A stretch of 64,000 nucleotides of DNA from Eleginops maclovinus (taxonomy: Eukaryota > Chordata > Actinopteri > Perciformes > Eleginopidae): positions 7,026,501 to 7,090,500 of the forward strand of contig NC_086352.1 of the NCBI RefSeq assembly GCF_036324505.1, given 5' to 3'. Below the pieces are notes generated by a model, which had not been told where the DNA came from, made no database searches, and saw only the letters and a program-made list of their open reading frames with translations. Position numbers and translations under genes: made by a program. Shown here piece after piece: positions 35,480-47,760 of the stretch (positions are counted from its first letter, which is position 1; every line of letters starts with the position of its first letter).

Positions 35480-36700
35480 CAGGGGGCGACTCCTCTGGTT
35501 GCAGAAGCTGCAGATTGTATGAGAGTCTATGAGAAAAAAAGCCCACTTGTCACTTTTCAAAGGAATATCGTTTAATGAGACTCAAAAAACAGATCCAAAG
35601 TCTTATGTTTATGTGTGTGGTGTGCATTAAACTCCACTAGATGTGAAATAAGTCAGATTGTATAGAAGTCTATGAGAAAATTACAGTTCTTCTCACTTAC
35701 AAAAATGACTCCAAAAACTGATTCAAAGCACTGAGATAAACTTAATGTGAATCTTCTAATGTGTGTTGTGTTCAGTAAACTCCAGTAGTTGCAAAAAGAA
35801 GTCAGATTGTATAGAAGTCTATGAGAAAATGAGCCTGCGCTTACTTGATTCATTACCACAGTAAACATTTCCCTCATGAGTTTACGGTCTCAATTTCGGG
35901 TTTGGAGTCTTCATCAATACAGCGTGATGTTCATTTAGTAAATGATGGTCTTATTTAGAGTGCTGTAAATGATAGAGCAACATATGCATTAGGGATTGTA
36001 CAGAAGTCTATGAGAACAAAATCTTACGCCTGCCTTGATGTACTACCTTAGTAAACATTTTCCTGACAGGTTTATGGTCTCAATCTCTACTTTAAAGTCT
36101 TTAATACAGCGTGATGTTCATTTAGAAGTATTACAGAAGAATAGACGATAAGCAGCGTCTATTGAATAGTGTGTGTTTTGTAGAAGTCTATGAAATATGA
36201 TCCTACTTTTCACTTGATTTATTACCTCATTAACCGTTTTCCTGGTGAGCTTGTGGTCTCAATCTCTAGTTTTAAGTCTTATTTCAACACATATGATGAT
36301 CTTACATTTGATGTTGTTCCCATTCAGAGGATATTTTGACATTCTATTTTTTGTTATTATTACAGCTGCAGTTATGCATTAGAAATAATTAGTTTGATGT
36401 TCTATTGATACACTCATTTATCTGATCTCTATTGAAAAAAAAAGAGATATGGATCTTATTTGGCACAATCTGTTTACAAACTGGTTTAAAACTAATACAA
36501 ATATATAGACAATAACGCCTAAATTCAATCTGAAAAATAATTTAGATTGTATAGAAGTCTACGAGCAAATGGCCGGACTTCTAATTTGTTTCAATAAACA
36601 ATTTCCTGATGAGTTTATAGTACCGATCTCTTGTTTCAAGTCATCCTCAACACCGCATTATGTTCATTTAGTTAATTATGTTCACATTTACAGTAACAGA
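35480..36700. repeat. Diverged tandem repeat, ~145-185 bp period
   Basis: GATTGTATAGAAGTCTATGA or close variants recur at about 35512, 35655, 35804, 35994, 36176 and 36544. TATGGTCTCAATCTCTAGTT and CAGCGTGATGTTCATTTAG variants recur between them. Older and more diverged than the minisatellites; family unknown. Confidence 0.75.
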
Positions 36701-37327
36701 GACGTTAAAGTGACGGAAGGTCTCAACTGCAAAGCATGAAATATCCAGGTTAAAGTTTCATTTCCTGTTCAAATTTCCCCAGGATCTTTCGAGTCACATG
36801 GGTCATTCTTTATTCTACGCCCAACTCACACTCGGATGGAGGAGGTGTTTCACCTTGACCTATATTGGGACATTTATTAGAAGAAAAATAATCCACCTTC
36901 AAGCGTGTGCCAGAGGAAACCCAGCAGAGTAATGAGGTGAAAGTCACTCTGTCCTTCGCGCTGTATCTCCACACACATTACATTATAATAGTTATTACTA
37001 CAGGACCCTGACATTGTGCATGGATTAGAATAGTGATTTAAATCTGACAAAAAGGCTATTTTGTCACCTGACTGTAAATCTTTCCAGTCCATTCTGGTAG
37101 AATATCAGAACATGTTTGCTATTTTTAAACCTAGAAAATGTATTTAATCAGGTCCTGCCAAAGTCAATCTCCAGACATCAGATGCATTTACATTTTGTCC
37201 ATTAGCTGATGAAAAACTGTCAATATGACCTTAAAGCAGCTCCTCAGATGCAAAACAGCTGCATTTTGTTACACGAGTCGGTGTAAAACCGGTCAAGATT
37301 TCCCAGAAATAAGACATTTTAAATCTT

Positions 37328-37440
37328 TAAAGGGGCCCTATTCTGCTTGATTTTAGCCTGTGCAGACCATTTACATGCACTTATATAACACCCAACAGTA
37401 AAAGGGAAAATCCCAAAGAGCATATTAGGGCCTCTTTAAG
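37328..37440. mobile_element. Family A MITE, internally deleted short copy
   Basis: TTTAAAGGGGCCCTATTCTG ... CATATTAGGGCCTCTTTAA: both inverted ends with only about 70 bp between, including GCAGACCATTTACATGCAC. Confidence 0.82.
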
Positions 37441-38262
37441 AGAATATCCTGGTAAAATAAAGCAAAAGTAGGAAATAGATAAATAAAAGTCAGTGCTGGA
37501 GGAGGATTTCTGATCATTTGCCTAATTTTGAAAGAACCTTGGGATTAGAAATCCTTCAAACTAATAGTACATACTTGTTTCAATTTCACTTTAAGACTAA
37601 AACAGCTTCCTAAAAGCAACATAAAATACTTAGTCCATCGAAAGCTAGTTTTATACGAGCCAATGTAACACTTTTTGGACCATAACATAACAAATCAGAT
37701 GCTTTTTTATGACCATTTCACTCGAGTATGAAATGTCATAATAAGCATTTGAATTCTTCAGTTATGGTCAAAAACATTGCGAGGGACTCCTGGTCTGATC
37801 ACCAATTTCTAGTTCATCCCGTGTGCAAACTTGGAGGAAGTGATAGGATTTCGACGACGAATAAGCGCAACACAAAATCCATACTGGGGAAAAAAGTTTC
37901 AGTTTGGGAATACTAGATCGTGTTCTGAATGAAAAATGAACATTTCTGTTGCGCTAAGTAACAAGACATTCCTTTCATTAAGTAGGAGAATTGTTTGGAT
38001 GTGTTATAAAAATAGATCAGGTACTAAAGGTCGTAGAAACCCTTCATACAACATTTCCCACTTCGCTGTTGAGGTAAACGTTTTCAGAGACATTATTGGG
38101 GATTTATAGGAGATACAGAAATAAAAATGTGCATATACGATCCCTTATGTTGCTCAATTCCCAACAATATGAATTACATATACAGTATCTCACTCAAAGA
38201 GAAAGGAAATACATTTATATTTATATAAGTATTTGAAACCAAGCATTTGAGTGTGTTTTTAC

Positions 38263-38344
38263 CTGGAAGCGTCGAAGCTGTCGTAGGAGCCGACGGTGTA
38301 ATGTCTGAAGAGTTTCCTCCTGTCAGCGCGGTCCGCTCGGGAAT
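38263..38344 (-). CDS. shank2: shank2 exon: linker between SH3 and PDZ
   Basis: 82-nt exon, phase 1>2, acceptor gtttgtgcag, donor CCAG|GTAAAAA. The coding frame gives SRADRADRRKLFRHYTVGSY and then DSFDAS, which matches the SHANK signature RxDRxxKLFRHYTVGSYDSF. A second open frame across the same bases (IPERTALTGGNSS) is a shadow, because it breaks phase with both neighbours. The final AG joins the T at position 33211 to give Ser, so the long isoform reads ...SFDASSDCVVDEK. That junction fixes the acceptor inside the next exon. Confidence 0.93.
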
Positions 38345-39885
38345 CTGCACAAACACAGCGGCGTCAGATCAATATTCACTTCACTCTTCTATTAGAGAGA
38401 ATTGTCTTTCATAGAAGAGTTACACATGTCCTCATACTGACTTCATAATTCAATTAAGAAATGCTAATAAATGAAATGGTTTTCTCACGCTGAAGGATAA
38501 TGTTCAGCGTAATACCGCATCATCATCTTCAGCATAAAGAGGTTATTTTTATCTGAAATGATGTCGTTTTAAGCAGTTGTACTTTTTGTAAGAGTGGTGA
38601 GTTGTTGTCTGGCCATTTGTGAAAGCTGTTGATAAAATGAAATAGTGCCACCTTCAAAAAGCGTGTATTAAACACAGAAACAGAGAGACGACAGCATCCA
38701 CTTTGAGTCCTGATAACTCAAATACTGAGCCTCAGTTTGAACGTTTTATGTTTCTGCATCCTTCTTAGAAACAAAGATGCTCAATAACAAAAGATGACGC
38801 ACTACAAGAGCTGCAAACGGCACAAAATGCTAAATACTCCCCTCTCCTGCGTGTGCATCATCTAATATATTCATATATTTATGAAAATGTGTTAGCTTCT
38901 GTAGAGCTTTCAGAATAATGTACGTGTTTTGACAAAGTGTGACTGAACTTGATGCTCTGTGTTGCCAGAGCTTGAGAGAGTTTGTTGATGTGACGAAGAA
39001 GTTAAGAAAACAAAAAACAGTGAGCCGGAAGAAGCTAAAAATCTCATGCTTCACGAAGGCCTTTGTTGGAAATGCATTCTTCTTCGTGTTTGACGTTTTT
39101 TTGGTGCAAATTTGTCAACAAAATCCTTCTCAATATTTAAGTTGTATATTGTTTTGGTGCATCAAGTTCATTTAAATATCTGCAGATAATTTGATGGACC
39201 ATCATCTACAAAACATGTGCCGGAAGAATATGACGCTAACACCAATCAGCGACAACAATTAATGCAAACAGAAGAAGAAGATGTTTGTTTTGTTTCTATT
39301 TACATCATTACCATTTGTTTAGAATTAGGCTGTAATCCGAAAGAGTGTTTGTTGAATGAAGAAGAAAGTATAAGATCAATGAGATGCTTTATTGAAATCA
39401 CTTCCCGATGTGCTTCGGCCTCAGTCTTCATTTTTATCGGTGGTATTTTCAGTGACATTAAACTGTATTCTCTCATAGATTTAAGTGTAAAAAAAGGACT
39501 CGATTTTATATATTAAAGTATAATAAACACACAGTTGACGTCCCAAGTGAAGAGTGTGTGTCCTCCCCTCTCAGACTCTCTCACACCAGCTGTCACACGT
39601 TCACAGAAACTCCATCTCCTCTGATCCGGCTTACATCTTGTCATCTTCGCAGGAACATTTATTTCTCTGACTTTAGTCTACGGAGTCAGAGGGGAGGAGG
39701 GGGGAGGGGGGGAGATGACCGGCTGATAAGGGATGAATTACAGAGCTGTGTGTTGTTTAAACAAGAGGGGAGGGAGGGGGGAGAAAGACAGGAGGATGAT
39801 GTGTGTAAGACAGAGAGGGAGAGGCAGTAGTAAATCCACAACATATTCACACTCCAGAGCATCTGAGACCAGCTGGTCACAGATC

Positions 39886-40009
<124 letters not shown>

Positions 40010-40108
40010 GCTCATTATTTTGTGTGTTTTTAATGATCAGAATCTCCCTACTTAATGAGAGTAGATGGAAAGTCCCTTTACTAATGGAGGTGTGTGTGTA
40101 TGATGTGC

Positions 40109-40111
<3 letters not shown>

Positions 40112-40150
<39 letters not shown>
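40112..40150. repeat. (TG)n microsatellite
   Basis: About 20 TG units. Confidence 0.94.
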
Positions 40151-40153
<3 letters not shown>

Positions 40154-40231
40154 GCACATGTTGTATGCTGTAAAATAGTGTACAATCCAAACCAAAACCA
40201 AAGAATGGTGATCCTCTCTCAACAAAGTAGG

Positions 40232-40234
<3 letters not shown>

Positions 40235-40292
<58 letters not shown>
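40235..40292. repeat. (TG)n microsatellite
   Basis: About 29 TG units. Confidence 0.94.
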
Positions 40293-40294
<2 letters not shown>

Positions 40295-41059
40295 TGTAAT
40301 ATGCATCTATGCTGGCAGTATTGTGCATTTCACAATAAAACCTTTGAATGTTAAAGTGAAATGAGAAATATAATTGTGCGTTTCTGTCCTCTCTCACAGT
40401 CTCATCAGATCTGCAGCAGTGTTTAATTACTGACATCATTAATCAGCAGTCCTGAGGCCAGCTGAGGCTTTGATGCTCTCAGAATACAGCTGCACGGTTG
40501 GCTTGGTGTTATACGGCCAGATGTGAGAGTCACATGATTTGGCCATTTTTGAAGAGGAGGAATGAAAAAACAATGGAATCATCCTCTGGAAACTCTGCAT
40601 GAATGACAATTGGAAACAAAAAACAAGTCTCTGGGCTTTCAAATTGACGGTAAACAATCATTCCTCTTGTAACTCTGCACAGTGAGTCGCTTCAGGGTGA
40701 CGTGTTAAACAACATTAATAGAAGAGCAGATATGTACATTAGCTTCTGTCATCTCTTTGTCCCCAGTGGCTCTCATCTATTTACATTTTAATTCACACTC
40801 TCTGCAGAGTCGCACCTACAGCTGACTTTATCTTTCTGATATAATCGCTTTTAGAAACCTGGGGGCTTTCATATTAAACAATCAGAAAATCACACTGAGT
40901 ATTTGATTTCCTTATTCCAGAGTTTTTAGACTCAACGTGTTAGATACGACAACTTTAACCTGAAAGGCGTCAGTATTTTCTAGCCAATGGATTGTTATTC
41001 CTGGCAGAGTTGAAGCATTGAAACATCATTCACACCTTGATGTTCTTTAGTGAAATTGT

Positions 41060-41380
41060 TAGCAGGTAAAGAGGCTCATTTTCAGGTTCATATGAGTATT
41101 TTGTGCCTCTACTGCGACAAGCCATACAGGCTCTGTTGTGATTGGTCGACAGCTTAGAGATGTCCCGCCCCTCAGCCAATCACGTACACTTGCTAGCCAA
41201 TATAAGCGCAATTGTTCCATAGTGATGTCAGTATGTTCTGGAATTAAACAAAGGAGTCCAATAGAGGCGTTTTCGGCGGGGATTTTAGCATTTGCAGACC
41301 ATTTACATGCACTAAAACCTATAAAACACACTACAGGAGAGGGAAAACCCCCCAAAACCATAATAGGGCCTCTTTAAAGT
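41060..41380 (+). mobile_element. Family A MITE
   Basis: AGATGTCCCGCCCCTCAGCC, AGGAGTCCAATAGAGGCGTT, CCATTTACATGCACTAAAAC and the end ATAATAGGGCCTCTTTAAA. Confidence 0.8.
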
Positions 41381-41613
41381 GAATGTCCTGTTTCTCACAC
41401 ATCACCCCATTTAAATGAATGAGCTTTCAAAATGTAATAGACTTTTCCTTCCTTTCTCTAAACAGTTTATTATTATTACGGGTTTTAAATAGTCCTGGAA
41501 ACCTGCTGTAGTCGTGAGCTTTGAGAGGTTTACTGTTTCCTTTCAGCTCATTCACACACAGAAACGCCTTTACCTAGAGCTGCAGCGATAGCGTCCCCTG
41601 ACACTACTTAAGC

Positions 41614-41654
<41 letters not shown>
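41614..41654. repeat. (GT)n microsatellite
   Basis: About 20 GT units. Confidence 0.94.
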
Positions 41655-41656
<2 letters not shown>

Positions 41657-41799
41657 CCCTGACATAGCTCTTTAAGTGTTCTCGAGGGTCTGAACCTGAA
41701 ACGTAACAAAGCATGCCTAAGTATCGGAGCAGGGCTTAATCCTGCTGCATCCCAGCTATTGTATTAAAGGGATTAAAGCTAAAGGTGTTTATGTTGTAA

Positions 41800-41851
<52 letters not shown>
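41800..41851. repeat. (GT)n microsatellite
   Basis: About 25 GT units. Confidence 0.94.
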
Positions 41852-41853
<2 letters not shown>

Positions 41854-42147
41854 GGATGAAAAGGTAAACCCCTGATTTGAGAGATCATCTTCACCTTGCA
41901 CATTACTGTCAACTCTTTTCACTTTAATATAAATACATTCTATTCTGTTTTACATTATTATAGCTTTGTGTTTTCAATGTATTCTCAATGTGAAGAGGTA
42001 AATAAAAAGATGAATAAAAGCTGACTTCAAACTACCTCTACCTCCGCAAACGGAAATGATTTTGGCATAAATGTATTTCTCAGAGGCCTGTTACTTCACC
42101 ACAATCAACCCGCTTCATGCAAGCCATTCGCTTCCTGTCTAATTGCA

Positions 42148-42169
42148 TCACACACACACACACACACAC
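42148..42169. repeat. Short (CA)n tract
   Basis: About 11 CA units. Confidence 0.9.
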
Positions 42170-42447
42170 GGCTGTAGGGTTTTTTGGCCGAGGCTGCCCT
42201 TGATCGGGTCTCTGCAATCTGCCATACTGTGCTCCCATTTTCTGACAGGCTTTCTCTGCAGGCAGACCTCGGGGCACTTTGAAAGTGGCACAGTGTGAGG
42301 AGCGCTGCCTGTGCCAGTGGCCCTGGGTCAGGCTTGAAAAAAAAACACCCACCCAGAAAAAGTCAAACAGCGGGGAAAGAGAGGAGTAGAAGTTGCTCCG
42401 GATCTGCCTCTATCATCGCTGACACACTCCTGAGAGCAGAGGAGAAC

Positions 42448-42449
<2 letters not shown>

Positions 42450-42530
<81 letters not shown>

Positions 42531-42535
42531 TGTGT
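42450..42535. repeat. (GT)n microsatellite
   Basis: About 42 GT units with one GGG interruption near the right end. Confidence 0.94.
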
Positions 42536-42694
42536 TAATAATTAAACACTGGAAAAAGCAGAGGTAGAAAGTTGCATGACATGCATGGTTTGAAAATGTA
42601 TTCCATGCCACAAACTAGCTACCTATGATTACTTTATCTTACTTTGGGATGATCTAAATATGAAATGCAATGCAAATAAGATGGCTTTGCTATA

Positions 42695-42865
42695 AAAGAG
42701 GACATATTCTGCTCATGTTCATATTTGTATTTTTTCATGCTTTAATGTTCAAAAAGCTCTTTATTTTGCTGCAGCTCCACTTTTCACCCTCTGTCTGAAA
42801 CCTGAGCCCAGTCGGCTGTGATTGGTTAGCAGGCCGGCTCTGTTGTGATTGGTCAACCCCTTAAT
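42695..42865 (+). mobile_element. Family A MITE, 5' fragment
   Basis: AAGAGGACATATTCTGCTCA, TTTTCACCCTCTGTCTGAAA and TCTGTTGTGATTGGTCAAC match the 5' half of the copy at 6799. Confidence 0.72.
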
Positions 42866-43927
42866 TACATCTTAAATGTACCAGTACTGATATTGGGTCT
42901 TTCTTTTAATTGTAACTATAGGAGCTTATTATTGTGTGTGCTGATTACGTAATCTGTATCTCCCCATGCCTGGATACAAGAAGGGGAGTATGACATATGA
43001 AGTAAATATTTAAAGTGTACTGACAACACTCAGCAGAGAGGGATTGCAAGGACAAGAAGACATGTTTTAGGGGGGGGACAGAGCATGGCGTGATATGTTC
43101 ATTAACTTGCACCCAGAGGACATAAGAGCACAGCTGAGTTAGCAGGGCTATGTAGCGCTCAGCTTTGTGCAGCGCAGCCTGGGGAGACAGAAAGAGACCG
43201 GGAGACGAGCAGACAGAGTGGAAGAGACACATGCAGCCCATGCACTGCGGGGAAAGAGGACATCACAGCGCCTCAGGAAGGGTTAGCGTTTAGCCCTAGC
43301 ACCTCTGCCTCTACGCGATGCTGGAGCAAAGGTCGAAAAAACATGGGCTGTCTCTGACCACTTTTCCTGTGCGTCAGTGGAAAAGCTCCTGAGGTTAAGG
43401 AAAGAAGTGGAGGAGGACTCATCAGTTAGGAAAAAAGACTGCTCTGAATCTAAAAGTCATCATGATGAGATGGAGGACGTAATAGAGTCTAAAGTGGGGA
43501 AACTACAATTGTTCTGTAAATGCTGCAGAGAAACGTAGGACAGCAGTAACTCCTTTCCTTGGATGGTCCAGTGTATCCTAAAGGAGATGACGAAGGAAGC
43601 ATTGAAGCTCCTTTCCTATCATCTAGAAAACTCAAAATGCTCTTGCTTTTAGGAACGTTTACTGAGAGAAAAGACGACTCACTGTGAAAAGTTTCCTTCT
43701 GTGATTATTTCTCAGTAACTAGAGTAACATAACAGAAAACAGATGACACCATCATCTAGGGAATCCATGGCTGACACTTATAGACTTTTGGGTCATTTCA
43801 CTGTGGAAGGAACATTTCCTGAGAGAAAAAGTATTGGACATTTTGCCGCCTGTGATGTCAAACAGTGTGTGTCCTACATAGGTTGATGTCCCACCTCTAA
43901 CAGACACCGAATGAGTGATGGACTTAC

Positions 43928-44041
43928 AGCTCCTCTCGTCAGAGGTCTTGGCCGGGACCTCCTCCACGCAGTCGGCTGGAAACCATCCCACCTGTCCGCG
44001 GGCGCTGCCCTCCCAGAAACCCCCCTCTCCGATGCTCAGAA
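43928..44041 (-). CDS. shank2: shank2 exon: second half of SH3 domain
   Basis: 114-nt exon, phase 1>1, acceptor ctcctcttccag, donor T|GTAAGT. It encodes VLSIGEGGFWEGSARGQVG followed by WFPADCVEEV, the core of the SHANK SH3 fold: the GFWEG strand with its ligand-pocket Trp, and the WFPADCVEEV terminal strand. The last base (T) combines with AT of the next exon to give Tyr. The segment after the domain, PAKTSDERS, is less conserved. In mammals the SHANK SH3 domain has been reported to bind GRIP and voltage-gated calcium channels; that is family knowledge, not visible here. Confidence 0.94.
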
Positions 44042-44984
44042 CTGGAAGAGGAGAGAGAGACATTAGATCACATCTTTTATCCACTTCTGAAATAGTGATT
44101 TTATTGGAAAATCTACTTATTACTCAGTGGTTATTTCATGGCTTCATCGTGACATCAAAGGGAAATAGTCAAGAGGTACTCCGCATACATTTATACACAT
44201 GTTCTCAATATATTTGTAAAATAAATCTCCAGGTTGAACCAAACTTGGCAGGATCGGTATCAACATTGAACAATTAGCTCACTTTATCATTATTCCCTTG
44301 CTGTTCTTTAATCACAACCTAGCAGATATTTGTAGTGAAATAAACAAGCGGTAGTGTATGTGTGACGGCAGTCATTATAATTAAGCTCAATTATTATCAT
44401 GGACCACATTCTTCCTGTTGGCAAATAAAAATAACCTGGTAGTAAAGTCAAGGTCTTAATGTTTTATTTAAACATTAAGGAGGCTTAACATAAATGTTAC
44501 TGACATGAAATGTGTGCTCCGTGATTTCTCAGTGAATAATGCAGAGTGTGTGAGTCTGCAGAGAGGAGGATTTTTCATCAGAAAAGCTCATTTCCTGTTT
44601 GATTTTCACAGACAATTATGAAATGAAATCAGAGACTCTTATTTGCTTTTTGATTTTAGTATTCATCATTCATCCTGAAGGCAGAGGTATTTCTATATTT
44701 TATTTTAGCGTTATGCTACTTTAAATTCTCCTCTCAAACATTGTTGAGAAAAATTGAAGTAATAATAATAATAGAAAAAATTAAAGAAAATTACAAAAAA
44801 TAAGTTAAAATAATAATGAAACATCTATTCATTTATAACAAAAAATAAAGAATAATATTAATGATATTTAAAAATAATACTGCAAGAAAAAAAACATAAT
44901 AGCAAAAAATAAAGAATAATATAACTGGAAAATATGTAACATTTTAAAATAAAAAAAATCAATGAATAATAATCAACGCACCAA

Positions 44985-45039
<55 letters not shown>

Positions 45040-45346
45040 AACAATAATATTATTATTATTAATAATATTATTGTTGTTAATAATAATATTATTATTAACA
45101 ACAATAATATTATTATTATTGTTAATAATAATAATATTATTATTATTATTAACAATAATAATATTAATACTATTAATAACTTTACTGTTGAGAGCAGGAC
45201 TTTTACTTTCAGCAGAGTTTTGTCTCAGGGTTATTGACAATTTCCCCTCATCCAGTTTACATACTAACACTGGCTTTATTGTCCTTCATCTATAGATCCC
45301 TCAGTGATTAAAAAAAACCAGGACAACAAATGAAACTGGGTCTGAC
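44042..45346. other. shank2 intron between the SH3 exons, 1.3 kb
   Basis: AT-rich; dominated by the ATT/AAT/AAC array at 44988-45175. Nothing else is recognised. Confidence 0.75.
44988..45175. repeat. Palindromic ATT / AAT / AAC trinucleotide array
   Basis: A pure ATT block (44988-45036) followed by alternating AACAACAATAATATTATTAT-type segments that are their own inverted repeats. It can fold into nested hairpins on either strand. It lies about 170 nt downstream of the 45347 donor in the transcript. Confidence 0.93.
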
Positions 45347-45486
45347 CTTTGACCCTGTCGCTCTTGTAGAGGGTGATCTCTCCCTCGGCCTGAGCGATGT
45401 ACGGACGAACCACTACGAAATGTCTCCCAGGAACCGCGCTGTACAGCTTCCTCCTGCTGCCGCCCGCCTCGCCGTGACTGCTGGGA
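45347..45486 (-). CDS. shank2: shank2 exon: first half of SH3 domain
   Basis: 140-nt exon, phase 2>1, with acceptor ttttctgtcag and donor AAAG|GTCAGA. After a short Ser/Gly linker it reads RRKLYSAVPGRHFVVVRPY and then AQAEGEITLYKSDRVK. This is the N-terminal half of the SHANK SH3 domain, including the ALYDY-like start (here FVVVRPY) and the acidic RT-loop region (AEGE). It joins the next exon through split codon G|TT (Val). Tandem AGs follow the chosen acceptor (tcccag, cagcag), so 6-9 nt length variants are possible; only frame and conservation favour the first. Confidence 0.93.
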
Positions 45487-46069
45487 CTGACAGAAAACAG
45501 CAGCAGTTAGAAAAGACACACAGATAGAAAGTATCACTCACATTTAAGGGGTCCAATAACAGAAACACCCGATCAGTGCTGCAGGAAAAGGCTCGTTTTG
45601 AAGCACAGATTTGACTGCAAATGTACTTGAAAGGAATCTAATTCATATATTGTTGTGAGAAATGATGCAGGGGAAGCTTATGATCTTCCGCCAGAAGGAG
45701 TTTTATTGATTTTGTATTATATTTCATCTTATACGTTTTTATTTCATTTATTTGTATTTTTTTCTTCTCGTTTCTATTTTATTTATTATTTATTTTTGTA
45801 TTTATTCAATTTTTATTTTCATTTTATTCTAAAATGAAACAACTGTCAGAAAACTGGAATTTCCCCTCTTGATAAATAAAGTATTCCTGATTGTGAAATA
45901 ATGGCTCGAAAGAAAACAAGTGGATTATCAAAGGTTGAAAAGACATCTCGAGCTATCAGATTAAATAAAGACCTCTGACCTCAACCCCGTAAAAAAAGTG
46001 AGGAGTAACTCTGAATGAGTTTACACAATTAAATCTGAATGAAAGAGAATTATTAGCTTCCTAAAATTA

Positions 46070-46222
<153 letters not shown>

Positions 46223-47760
46223 AGAGGCCAGCAGACACGTGTCTTGCAGGAGTAAGTGGGGCAGGATGTGACCCTTAGAGCTGAGATGCTCTACAGACCA
46301 CACAGAAGAAGTACTCATATATATATTCCTGAAGTAAAAATACACAGCGTAAAGTAAAAGTCCTGCCTCTAAACCTTACTTATAACGGCATCAAAAATAT
46401 ACTTGACTTGATGATAATAATTCATGTGTTCATCCCAGCTGGTGAAGGAGGAGCTACTCCTAATTGCTCTCCTGCTGCTGGATATCTTAACCTATAATAG
46501 CATGTTGATTTATATGTGATTTTGAGTGTGAAATCATTTGATGCCGGCTGTATTTATATGTCTTTATGCAACAGGTAATATAAAGCTGCATCAGAGCTGA
46601 AGTGGAGACAGCGCGGAGCTGAGGAGGAACCTGACGTGATGAAGCAGCGCCACTTAGTGGATAACGTCCGTAACGACCGCAGCAGCAGGAGCACGGTCAG
46701 GGACCCAAAATATGCAAATAAAAGTATGTGAGTAAATAAAGAATACATAACATAAAAAAGCCATCAGGGACTTAAAACAGTGCAGTTTTTATTCCAACAA
46801 AACCAAAGGTACGTCCTGAAGCTAGTTTAATAAACGGGTTGATTTCACATCCTAAGTCATCACTAAAATAACGTGTTGAATGTTTTGGTTTTTAAATAAG
46901 CCGCTAGTTCAGCATTTGTTTTGATAAAAGTTCCTAATTAATTATTGTGTCTTATTTTCTTAATTTATTTAATCAAGAGCAAGTTTATAATGTGGTTCGA
47001 TAAAACATCCTAATTATCAGTAAAATGATCTGTTTTTATTGTTCCTTTTTTAACATTTTTCACCGGTGAACGTTTTTTTTTGTGAGCAGCTTATCTGTTT
47101 ATCTTAGATTAAAAACCTGTAAGAAGTTGAACTTTATCCTCTCAAATATAAATGTGTTTTTAGAAGTGACTCAGAAACATCAAGCTTAAGATCTTCAAAC
47201 ACATTACAATACTTTTCCTATAAAGTCATTCAAAATCAAGCCACAAGGACAGCATTAAAGGTCATCCAGGGGGGAAATCCATCTTCAATATACGCTTAAA
47301 TCAGATAGCATAAACCCTCAAAACGTTTTAAACCATGTTCCTCTTTTGGAAACTTTTCACACGTAAGTAATACATGGAGACAAGAGGAGCCGCAGATAAA
47401 GCCACAGCTCGGATAAAAAGCAGCAGATTAAAGAGGAAGGAGTAAATGGAGAGCAGGAGCGAGGGATGGAGGAGAGGAAGCAGGAAGTGGGTCACCTTGT
47501 CCTGCAGCTCATGCTCAAACCTTCACAGGCCTACGGAGAGCTAACCCCATTCAGGAGAGGCTGCCGCACACTTAACAGCCAGAGAAAAATGCTCCAAACT
47601 GCAACCGAGCGATCTGAAATACTCAGAGAGGAGGAATACTGTCAACACAGCGGGTTAAGAAACTGCCTTTGAAGGCTGGCAGAAACATGAAGGTTAAGAC
47701 AGATTAAAGGAAGGATTTATACTCATGGAAATATGACCATGAAGTACTTTTAGAAAAGAA

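Larger units (their letters stand above)
33301..38262. other. shank2 intron upstream of the dual-use exon, 5 kb
   Basis: Starts with the inferred short-isoform promoter (33301-33720). It then holds family A MITEs at 34322 and 37328, an (AC)n tract at 34810, an ACTTTTACT-rich remnant at 34890-35030, and a diverged tandem repeat at 35480-36700. The stretch 37440-38260 shows nothing recognisable. Confidence 0.7.

Noticed and set aside
38263..38344. Frame reading IPERTALTGGNSSDITPSAP
   Set aside because: Wrong phase with both neighbouring exons; the conserved KLFRHYTVGSY frame is the coding one.
43250..43640. Possible decayed coding or TE ORF text (GTCGAAAAAACATGGGCTGT region)
   Set aside because: Reads somewhat like a transposon-derived ORF fragment but no frame stays open and no motif is identifiable.
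45301..45537. Frame reading QSRRGGRQQEEAVQRGSWET across the SH3 exon
   Set aside because: Shadow frame. It would be entered only by the uncorrected frame of the 57304 exon, and it destroys the SH3 sequence.
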